Shown here: one piece after another, positions 36,819 through 43,415 of the stretch
Position numbering within the stretch: the first letter of the stretch is position 1
Layout of the letters: the number at the start of each line of letters is the position of its first letter
Assembly: GCA_905209455.1 (NCBI GenBank)
Contig: CAJLTA010000012.1
Location: forward strand, 1 to 60,358
DNA: 60,358 nucleotides
Source: an uncultured Collinsella sp.
Lineage (GTDB): Bacteria; Actinomycetota; Coriobacteriia; Coriobacteriales; Coriobacteriaceae
Reading direction: 5' to 3'
Program-made: the position numbers and the translations under genes
Notes under the pieces: generated by a model
Told to the model about the DNA's origin: nothing
The model's input: the letters and a program-made list of their open reading frames with translations, nothing else
The model's database searches: none

Positions 36819-38780
36819 ATGGAACAGAGGGTCCTCGGGGGAAGATACCTCCTCAAGGATAAGGTGGGAACAGGCGGCATGGCGACCGTCTACCGTGCAC
36901 AGGACCAGGTCCTCGACCGCACGGTTGCCGTCAAGATCATGCTGCCGCAGTATGCTGGCGACGCAACCTTCGCCGCACGCTTTAAGCAGGAGGCCCAGGC
37001 AGCAGCCGGTCTCTCCTCCCCCTATATCGTGGGCGTCTACGATTGGGGCAAGGACGGCGACACCTATTACATCGTCATGGAGTACCTGCGCGGCACCGAC
37101 CTTAAGAGCGGCATCAAGAGCCACGGCGCCCTCGACCCCAAGAAGGTCGCCCAGATCGGCTCGCAGATCAGCTCCGCGCTTTCGGTCGCCCACAAGCACG
37201 AGATCATCCACCGCGACATTAAGCCGCAGAACATCATGGTGCTGCCCGACGGCAACATCAAGGTGATGGACTTTGGCATCGCGCGCGCCAAGAACAGCCA
37301 CCTCACGCAAGACAACAACGTGCTGGGAACCGCCCACTACGTCAGCCCCGAGCAGACCCGCGGTCAGGACCTCGGCCCCACCTCGGATATCTACTCGCTG
37401 GGCGTCGTGATGTACGAGTGCGCCACCGGCCGCGTTCCCTTTGACGGTGACGACGCCATCTCGGTCGCACTCAAGCAAGTCAACGAGCTGCCTATTCCGC
37501 CGAGCCAGATCAACTCCGGTGTCGACGCCGACCTTGAGCGCATCATCCTCAAGTGCATGGAGAAGGACCCGGCAAACCGCTTCCAGACCGCCGACGAGCT
37601 TCGTCAGGTGCTCAACAGCTACCTGTCGGGCCGTGCCGTCAACGTCTCGGAGCCCACGCGCATCATCGGTGCCCCCGGTGAGCTGGGCGCCACCAAGACT
37701 CGCGAGCTTTCCGATCAGACGCGCGCCATGGTGCGTCCCGTCTCGGGCGTGAGCGGCCAGAATACCGCCCGTAGCTCGGTTTCGGGCTCCACCGGCTCCT
37801 ACGAGGTCGAAAAGCCCAAATCCAACAAGAACAAGATCATCGCCGCCGTGGTGGCAGCCGTTGCCGTCATCGGCATCGTGGTGGCCTTTGCCACAGGACT
37901 CTTTGGCGGCGAGCAGGTCACCGTGCCCGATGTGCTGGGCAAGGACCAGCAGACTGCCGTCGAGCTGATCAAGGAAGCCGGCCTCGAGGTCGGCACCATC
38001 GACCAAAGCTACAACGACGATGTCGACGAGGGCAAGGTCGCCGAGCAGACGCCCAACGGCAACACCAAGAAGGCCAAGGGCACCAAGGTGAACCTGGTAA
38101 TCTCCAAGGGTCCCAAGCCCTCCGAGAAGGTTGAGGTTCCCCGGCTTGTCGGCCTGACCAAGGACCAGGCCGAGGCCGCGCTGGCAAGCGTTGGCCTGAA
38201 GGGCAACGCCTCCGAGGAGGCCAACGAGGCCGATGAGGGCCAGGTCTTTGAGCAGGGCACCGAAGCCGGTAAGGAAGTCGCGAAGGGCACGACCATCTCG
38301 TACAAGGTCTCGAGCGGCCCGGATACCACGTCCGTCCCCGATCTGACCGACATGACCGAGGCCCAGGCGCGCAACGCCCTCGATATGGCAGGCTTTGGCG
38401 TCGACGTTAGCTACCAGGAGAACGACTCGGTTACCGAGGGCACCGTGATCAGCTGGAACCCCAGTGGCAAGCAGAAGCCCGGCGCCACGATTACCGTCGT
38501 CATTGCCAAGAAGTCCGGCAAGGCCAGTGTTCCGGGCAACCTGTACGGCAAGAGCATCTCCGCCGCCGTCACCGCGCTCAACAACGCCGGTTTCTATAAC
38601 ATCGGCTTCTGTGACCAGAACGGCAATCCCGTAAGCGGTAACGAGGATGCCACCGTTACGGGCGTCTCCCCCACTGGCAAGCAGTCCACCGACAGCACGA
38701 TTACGCTGACGGTCGCACTTTCTGGCTCGGGTTCGGGCTCTGGCTCGGGCACGGGTGACGATTCCGGTACGACCAACTAG
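36819..38780 (+). CDS. pknB: PASTA-domain Ser/Thr protein kinase PknB
   Basis: 653 residues from MEQRVLGGRYLL (AGGAGCAGGA upstream). The kinase domain has VGTGGMATVY (16-25), AVKI with Lys39, HRDIKPQNI (131-139) and DFGIARA (151-157), all canonical. A juxtamembrane linker rich in Ser/Thr precedes the single helix (about 339-361), then four PASTA repeats (about 366, 433, 503 and 572 onward) and a Gly/Ser tail. PASTA repeats bind muropeptides, so this is the external sensor of the locus. It is separated from the RodA-PBP gene by 132 bp, so it may have its own promoter; a strong terminator follows. Confidence 0.96.
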   Translation: MEQRVLGGRYLLKDKVGTGGMATVYRAQDQVLDRTVAVKIMLPQYAGDATFAARFKQEAQAAAGLSSPYIVGVYDWGKDGDTYYIVMEYLRGTDLKSGIKSHGALDPKKVAQIGSQISSALSVAHKHEIIHRDIKPQNIMVLPDGNIKVMDFGIARAKNSHLTQDNNVLGTAHYVSPEQTRGQDLGPTSDIYSLGVVMYECATGRVPFDGDDAISVALKQVNELPIPPSQINSGVDADLERIILKCMEKDPANRFQTADELRQVLNSYLSGRAVNVSEPTRIIGAPGELGATKTRELSDQTRAMVRPVSGVSGQNTARSSVSGSTGSYEVEKPKSNKNKIIAAVVAAVAVIGIVVAFATGLFGGEQVTVPDVLGKDQQTAVELIKEAGLEVGTIDQSYNDDVDEGKVAEQTPNGNTKKAKGTKVNLVISKGPKPSEKVEVPRLVGLTKDQAEAALASVGLKGNASEEANEADEGQVFEQGTEAGKEVAKGTTISYKVSSGPDTTSVPDLTDMTEAQARNALDMAGFGVDVSYQENDSVTEGTVISWNPSGKQKPGATITVVIAKKSGKASVPGNLYGKSISAAVTALNNAGFYNIGFCDQNGNPVSGNEDATVTGVSPTGKQSTDSTITLTVALSGSGSGSGSGTGDDSGTTN

Positions 38781-38832
38781 TCGCCACCCCACCGCTCATC
38801 ACGGCTCTCGCCGCAAACATATTCGCTCACAG

Positions 38833-38873
38833 GCGCCCGCTTGCTCCCCCAGCAAGCGGGCGCTTCGTTTTTG
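38833..38873 (+). terminator. Terminator of the pknB transcript
   Basis: A perfect 13-bp stem (GCGCCCGCTTGCT / AGCAAGCGGGCGC, loop CCCCC) followed by TTCGTTTTT. Confidence 0.9.
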
Positions 38874-38886
38874 ACATGGCATTGAA

Positions 38887-39081
38887 CCAGAAGAACCCGG
38901 CACCGTAGCGGTACCGGGCTCGATATTCCTCTGGTGCCCCCGGGCGGATTCGAAAACTCCCCCGCGGGGAAATGAGTGACGCGGGTGTCGACGGCTCGAA
39001 TCCTGCCCTTAGACCAGAAGAGCCCGGCACCGTAGCGGTACCGGGCTCGATATTTCTCTGGTGCCCCCGGGCGGATTCGAA
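38887..39081. repeat. Duplicated tRNA-Arg 3' end with inverted fragment
   Basis: The 68-nt segments 38887-38954 and 39014-39081 match at 66 positions. Each contains a terminator-like hairpin (CCCGGCACC / GGTACCGGG) and the last 20 or so bases of the tRNA-Arg gene. Between them, at 38981-39008, a third copy of the T-arm region occurs in the opposite orientation (GCGGGTGTCGACGGCTCGAA and onward). Only the right copy belongs to a complete tRNA. This is the pattern expected of repeated integration and loss at a tRNA attachment site. Confidence 0.8.
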
Positions 39082-39134
39082 CCGTCGACACCCGCTTTAG
39101 GAGAGCGGTGCTCTATCCCCTGAGCTACGGAGGC
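39062..39134 (-). tRNA. tRNA-Arg (CCT anticodon)
   Basis: 73 nt without encoded CCA. Acceptor stem GCCTCCG / CGGGGGC (one G-T pair), D-arm GCTCAGGGGATAGAGC, anticodon stem CCGCT / AGCGG with loop CTCCTAA giving anticodon CCT (reads AGG), and T-arm GACGGTTCGAATCCGCC. A hairpin at about 39019-39045 on the same strand is the likely terminator. Confidence 0.95.
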
Positions 39135-39192
39135 ATGTTGTACTAGTGTAGCAGATTTACTGCATCGCAATACGTCGCATGACTAGACTTCG

Positions 39193-39261
39193 AAGTTGCG
39201 GTGGAATAGTTCCTGTCTGAAGCATCTAAAGCCGTATTTAGGAACTATTTCACCGCAACTT
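39193..39261. repeat. Palindromic repeat, copy A (GTTGCGGTGGAATAG type)
   Basis: 21-bp arms (39193-39213 and 39241-39261) pair with one wobble; loop 27 nt. It begins 8 bp after the DUF956 stop. A second copy of the same palindrome is at 42879-42945. Confidence 0.85.
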
Positions 39262-39269
39262 ATGAGGAG

Positions 39270-39668
39270 CTAGTTACCTTTGTGGAAGAGGTTTTTGATA
39301 ACGGAGGGGATGCTCTTGGCGCCCTTGGCCGTCACATCGATAAAGTCGGGCGAACGCACAAGCTTATCCTCGTCGACGTACTTGCGGACAGCACGAAGCG
39401 TCTCTTTGTCGTCGCGCGTCGAAAACGTAAAGTGACCGTTGTCCTTGGTGAAGATGGCAAAACGCGTGATCTTCTTGGTGCCGCGTAAAACCTCGGCGGC
39501 AATATAGTCGACCTCATCCCACGGGATTTGAATATAATCCTCGGGATTGCGCTCGTTGTAATACTCGAACGCCTTATTGCCCACCATCACGTTGCCGTGG
39601 CTGGTAAGCCCCATCAGGCAGGTTGCCGGCGTTGCCAGATCGACCGTGCTGTTCTGAGATTGCGCCAT
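39270..39668 (-). CDS. DUF956 (ManO-like) protein of the PTS operon
   Basis: 132 residues from MAQSQNSTVDLATPA; GAGGCGCGC upstream. The family is found almost only next to mannose-type PTS genes and is thought to regulate them. Visible features include GNVMVGNKAFEYYNERNPED, IQIPWDEVDYIAAEVL and FTKDNGHFTFSTRD. It is 120 bp downstream of the IID gene on the same strand, so last in the operon. Confidence 0.85.
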   Translation of the reverse strand: MAQSQNSTVDLATPATCLMGLTSHGNVMVGNKAFEYYNERNPEDYIQIPWDEVDYIAAEVLRGTKKITRFAIFTKDNGHFTFSTRDDKETLRAVRKYVDEDKLVRSPDFIDVTAKGAKSIPSVIKNLFHKGN

Positions 39669-39788
39669 GCGCGCCTCGCCCTCCAAATAAAACAATCGGA
39701 CCGCATCCAGTGTACCCACCGGGTGCGGTCCGTTTCAATGGCTCAAAAGCCCTTGCCTAGCAATTCTCGGTCTTAAGCCGAAACGTGC

Positions 39789-40709
39789 TTACATGAAGCC
39801 GCAGACGCGACCGATGATGCCGATGGCGAAGAGAGCCAGGATGATGACGATCGGGCTGACCTTCTTCTTGAGGAGCTTGCAGACCAGCAGGGTCAGGCAC
39901 ACGGCGGCAAGGCCGGGGATGAGCTGATCGAGGTTGGCCTGAAGCGTGGTGACCTTCACCTGGTCAAGGGCGTTAGCACCGATGGAGTTATACATCGTCA
40001 GTGCTTCCTTGACACCCTCAGAACCGGAGGGCAGGTTAGCCCAGTCGATAAAGGCGCCAGCAGACTGCGTGACCTTGGAGACGACCGGGGTGAAGGAGAT
40101 GGACACCCAGCGCTCGACCAGGGCGCCGATGATAAACATACCCAGGATGGAAGCACCCTCGGTGACCTTGCCCATCAGACCGCCGGAGAGGTCCTTGGCG
40201 ATGGAGGAGCCGACCTTGTAGCCAAACTCCTGCGTGTACCACAGGAAGGCGTAACGGATGATGTTCCACGCGAAGAAGAACAGCAGCGGACCGGCGATGC
40301 TGCCGGACAGGGCCAGGGAAGCGCCTAGAGCACCCAGAATCGGGCGAAGGGTGAACCAGAAGGCGGGGTCGCCGACACCGGCGAGCGGGCCCATCATACC
40401 GACCTTGACGCCCTGAATGGCGACGTCGTCAATCGGGGCACCGTTGGCGCGCTCCTCCTCGAGAGCGAGGGTAACGCCAATGACGGGGGCGGAAACATAG
40501 GGGTGGGTGTTATAGAACTCCAGGTGGCGCTTAAGAGCGGCAATCTGGTCATCCTTGCTGGTGTAGAGCTTCTTGATCGCAGGGATCATTGCGAAGCACC
40601 AGCCGCCGTTCTGCATACGCTCGTAGTTCCACGAGCCCTGAAGGAACTGATGACGGAAGCAAACCTTCTTGCGGTCAGCCTTGGTGAGCTGAATCTTGTT
40701 CTCTGCCAT
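39789..40709 (-). CDS. PTS mannose/fructose/sorbose family IID component
   Basis: 306 residues from MAENKIQLTKADR (AGGAGGGGAG upstream). The N-terminal FRHQFLQGSWNYERMQNGGW, KRHLEFYNTHPYVSAPVIGV and MMGPLAGVGDPAFWFTLRPI are diagnostic for the IID membrane subunit that, with IIC, forms the sugar channel. The C-terminus carries one or two helices. It starts 16 bp after the IIC stop. Confidence 0.95.
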   Translation of the reverse strand: MAENKIQLTKADRKKVCFRHQFLQGSWNYERMQNGGWCFAMIPAIKKLYTSKDDQIAALKRHLEFYNTHPYVSAPVIGVTLALEEERANGAPIDDVAIQGVKVGMMGPLAGVGDPAFWFTLRPILGALGASLALSGSIAGPLLFFFAWNIIRYAFLWYTQEFGYKVGSSIAKDLSGGLMGKVTEGASILGMFIIGALVERWVSISFTPVVSKVTQSAGAFIDWANLPSGSEGVKEALTMYNSIGANALDQVKVTTLQANLDQLIPGLAAVCLTLLVCKLLKKKVSPIVIILALFAIGIIGRVCGFM

Positions 40710-40725
40710 ATGTATCACTCCCCTC

Positions 40726-41544
40726 CTACTCGTAATCGTTCAGAATGTCGCCGAGCGGGTCGCCGGAGCCACCGCCCATGCCGCCACCCTGCTTGGCCAG
40801 ATCCTTAAGGCCAAGGTAGATGAGGGCAAGGGAGATGCCGATGAGGCCAAGGGCGATCAGCGTGAGCTGAGGGATGGCAGCAAGGACAAAGCCGAGGATG
40901 AAGAACGGCCAGGTCTCCTTGGTGGCCATCATGTTGATGACCATGGCGTAACCGACGGAAGCGACCATGCCGCCGCCGACAGCCATGCCGCCGGACAGCC
41001 AGTCGGGCATAGCGTTAAGCGCGTTGGTAACGGCCTCGGCCGGGATGATGCACAGAAGTACTGCCGGGATGGCGATACGAAGGCCCTGCATGAGGATGGC
41101 AGCGTACTGCCAGCGCTCGATGCCGGAGAAGTCGCCCTTCTCGGCGCAACCGTCCATGGCGTGAGCGATAGCGGTAGCAATGGTACGGCAGATCATGGTC
41201 AGGAACAGACCAGCGACCGACAGCGGGACGGCGACGGCGATGGCCGCGGTAACGGCCTTGGCCGAATCAGTGGCGCCGCCGTTGAGGGCGAGCACCATGA
41301 TGATCGAAGAAGCGACCGAGGCCAGAGCGGCGTCAGGCGCGACGGCGGCGCCGACGTTAGCCCAGCCAAGGGCCATCATCTGGAGCGAACCGCCCAGGAG
41401 GATGCCCTCCTGAAGGTGACCGGTTACGAGACCGATAAGCGTGCATGCCACGAGCGGCTGATGGAACTGGAACTCATCCAGAATGCCTTCCATACCGGCA
41501 AGCAACGCGACAATCGCAACAAGCAGAATAGTGATTGCAGACAT
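40726..41544 (-). CDS. PTS mannose/fructose/sorbose family IIC component
   Basis: 272 residues with about seven to eight membrane helices. Characteristic are FQFHQPLVACTLIGLVTGHL, GILLGGSLQMMALGWANVGA and APDAALASVASSIIMV. AGGAGGGTCCGATAC precedes ATG. It provides the translocation path together with IID and lies 18 bp after the IIAB gene. The C-terminus is Gly-rich. Confidence 0.95.
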   Translation of the reverse strand: MSAITILLVAIVALLAGMEGILDEFQFHQPLVACTLIGLVTGHLQEGILLGGSLQMMALGWANVGAAVAPDAALASVASSIIMVLALNGGATDSAKAVTAAIAVAVPLSVAGLFLTMICRTIATAIAHAMDGCAEKGDFSGIERWQYAAILMQGLRIAIPAVLLCIIPAEAVTNALNAMPDWLSGGMAVGGGMVASVGYAMVINMMATKETWPFFILGFVLAAIPQLTLIALGLIGISLALIYLGLKDLAKQGGGMGGGSGDPLGDILNDYE

Positions 41545-41562
41545 GTATCGGACCCTCCTTTA

Positions 41563-42552
41563 CTATGCTTGAGCGGCCAGTTCGGCCTTAGCTTTCTTCA
41601 ACATGGCGTCGAGATCCTCGGAAGCATCCGAAGGAACCTTGCGGACCTCGAACTTGACGCCCTTGGCCTTGAGGGCCTCGAGGGTCTTAACGTCGTCATC
41701 GCCCATAGCGACGGCGTTGGTGACGACGACCTTGCCCTTGGAGTGAGCCATGGAACCGATGTTGACTTCCTTGATGTCGACGCCGGCCTCGATGGCCTTG
41801 AGCAGATCCTGCGGGTTCTCGAAGAGCAGCATGGCCTTGGTGTCACCAAAACGCGTGTCCTTGACGACCTCGGCCATCTTCTTGATGGGCACGACGTTGG
41901 CATGGACTCCCGGAGGGGCAGCCTGCTCGATCATCGTCTTGCGAAGCTCGTCGTGAGCAACGCCGTCGGAAACCACGATGATGCGGTTGGGGTTAATCTG
42001 CTTGGTCCACGTGGTGGCCACCTGACCATGCAGCAGACGAGTGTCGATACGGACGTGGGCGATCTTGATGTGCCCGTCGCCGATGACCGTTCCCGGAGGG
42101 ATGGCGCCTGCAGGAGCAGCGGCGGCCGTAGCCGGCTTCTTCTCCTCGGGCTCCAGAGACTCGGGCTTGACGCGCACGCCAGCCTTAGCCTCAGTCACGA
42201 GATGTTTTGCGATCGCATGTGCAGTGTTCTTTGCGTCAAAGCGCTGCGAATATGCCTCGATGAGCATAGGCAGGTTGACACCGGTGACGATAGCCCAGGA
42301 ATCGTGGCCCTCGATGAGCCCGCTGATCTGGTTGAACGGCGTGCCGCCCCACAGATCAACGAGGAAGAGTACCTGCTCCTGGTCGTCGAAGGAAGCGACT
42401 GCTTCCTCGACCTTAGCACGGAAGTCGTCGGGGCCCATGCTCGGCTCGAGCGAGACCACGGCCACAGACGGCTGATCGCCAAAGACCATCGAGCCCGTCT
42501 GCTTGATTCCAGCTGCCAAGTCCCCGTGGCTAGCAAGAACAATACTTACCAT
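41563..42552 (-). CDS. PTS mannose/fructose/sorbose family IIAB component
   Basis: 329 residues from the ATG at 42552 (AAGGAGG seven bases before); a GTG just upstream also fits. The IIA domain (1-135) has VLASHGDLAAG with phosphorylated His9; a Pro/Ala hinge (about 145-170) leads to the IIB domain with VRIDTRLLHGQVATTW, whose His is the second phosphorylation site. It accepts phosphate from HPr and passes it to the incoming sugar. It is the first gene of the operon IIAB-IIC-IID-DUF956. Sugar specificity within the mannose family cannot be told. Confidence 0.95.
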   Translation of the reverse strand: MVSIVLASHGDLAAGIKQTGSMVFGDQPSVAVVSLEPSMGPDDFRAKVEEAVASFDDQEQVLFLVDLWGGTPFNQISGLIEGHDSWAIVTGVNLPMLIEAYSQRFDAKNTAHAIAKHLVTEAKAGVRVKPESLEPEEKKPATAAAAPAGAIPPGTVIGDGHIKIAHVRIDTRLLHGQVATTWTKQINPNRIIVVSDGVAHDELRKTMIEQAAPPGVHANVVPIKKMAEVVKDTRFGDTKAMLLFENPQDLLKAIEAGVDIKEVNIGSMAHSKGKVVVTNAVAMGDDDVKTLEALKAKGVKFEVRKVPSDASEDLDAMLKKAKAELAAQA

Positions 42553-42615
42553 CACATAACCTCCTTTTTGTCTACGTATTTCCTACACGACATGAAAGGA
42601 GTATAGCTGTTTGGT

Positions 42616-42830
42616 TTGTGGAATTATAGCTAAATTCGTAAAAGGTTGCATTATTTGTTTAAACGTCCAAGTTTGTTACAAATTGATTACGTCGCTGTTT
42701 TTCGACTCATTACCCGCCAAAGCGTCGCTCATCAAGCCATGTATTTTACAGACACAAGCATGCTGTTCATTAATATCGGTTTTAAACAAGTGCGAATGCG
42801 CTCGTACTGCCACTATTTTGTTTAAACGGA
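42616..42830 (-). promoter_or_regulatory. PTS operon promoter and three GTTTAAAC sites
   Basis: On the minus strand TATAAT at 42623-42628 is a likely -10 with a poor -35 (ATGCAA or TGCAAC). Three perfect GTTTAAAC palindromes lie upstream at 42657-42664, 42780-42787 and 42820-42827, two of them extended to TTTGTTTAAACG. The nearest is centred about 44 bases before the presumed transcription start, a usual activator position. The whole 320-bp gap 42556-42878 is AT-rich and holds no gene. Confidence 0.6.
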
Positions 42831-42878
42831 CATGGCTTGACTATTTTCATGACTTATGGTTACGAAACCACTCAAAAT

Positions 42879-42945
42879 AGTTGCGGTGGAATAGTTCGTG
42901 TTTAAGAGCCAGAAGGCTGGATTTAGGAACTATTTCACCGCAACT
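42879..42945. repeat. Palindromic repeat, copy B (GTTGCGGTGGAATAG type)
   Basis: Arms 42879-42897 and 42927-42945 pair with one wobble. The arms are the same as in copy A at 39193-39261 while the loop differs. It begins 11 bp after the hypA stop. Confidence 0.85.
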
Positions 42946-42956
42946 TATAGGGAATC

Positions 42957-43385
42957 CTAGGCGATGTGGAGGGGGTTGGCGGCGTCGACGGCGTCGGGGA
43001 CGTCGCAAGGGCCGTCGGGGACAGCGTCTGCCGGGTCCTCGTCGGGGGTCTCGATCTGCTTGATCATGACCTCCTGGCCCTGCAGCAGGTATGTCTCGCC
43101 GCTACCGCAATGGGGACAGGTCTTGCCGTGCTCGACCGTCGCGTAGTCGCGGCCGCACGCCTTGCAATGCGTCACGGCCTCGACGGGCTCCACAATAAGC
43201 TCCGCGCCCTGCGCGATGGGCTTTTTATCTGCCGCCCAGCGCCAAGCGTCGAGCAGCAAGTCGGGAACGACGCCCGAGACCTCGCCCAGCAGCAACGTCA
43301 CGCTCGAAACGCGACTCACGCCATTGGCGCGCGCCACGTTCTCGACATCGCGAATGATGTGATAGACGATTCCGAGCTCGTGCAC
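42957..43385 (-). CDS. hypA: Hydrogenase nickel-insertion protein HypA
   Basis: 142 residues starting at GTG (GGAGGAAAAA upstream), so the mature start is MHELGI with the nickel ligand His2. A four-Cys zinc site CKACGRDYATVEHGKTCPHC is at about 73-92, followed by a C-terminal Asp/Pro extension of about 28 residues longer than usual. HypA delivers Ni to NiFe-hydrogenase with HypB. No hydrogenase or other hyp gene is in the window; it is 30 bp after the big oxidoreductase gene and probably in its operon. Confidence 0.92.
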   Translation of the reverse strand: MHELGIVYHIIRDVENVARANGVSRVSSVTLLLGEVSGVVPDLLLDAWRWAADKKPIAQGAELIVEPVEAVTHCKACGRDYATVEHGKTCPHCGSGETYLLQGQEVMIKQIETPDEDPADAVPDGPCDVPDAVDAANPLHIA

Positions 43386-43415
43386 TTTTTCCTCCGCCGT
43401 TCCCGTTATGACTAC

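Noticed and set aside
36807..38792. Minus-strand open frame of 661 codons opposite pknB
   Set aside because: Antisense shadow; pknB has canonical kinase and PASTA motifs.
42556..42840. Sigma-54 (-24/-12) promoter for the PTS operon
   Set aside because: Mannose-type operons are often sigma-54 dependent, but the only GG-N10-GC candidate (TGGCAGTACGAGCGCA on the minus strand) is a poor match, and a TATAAT is present instead.
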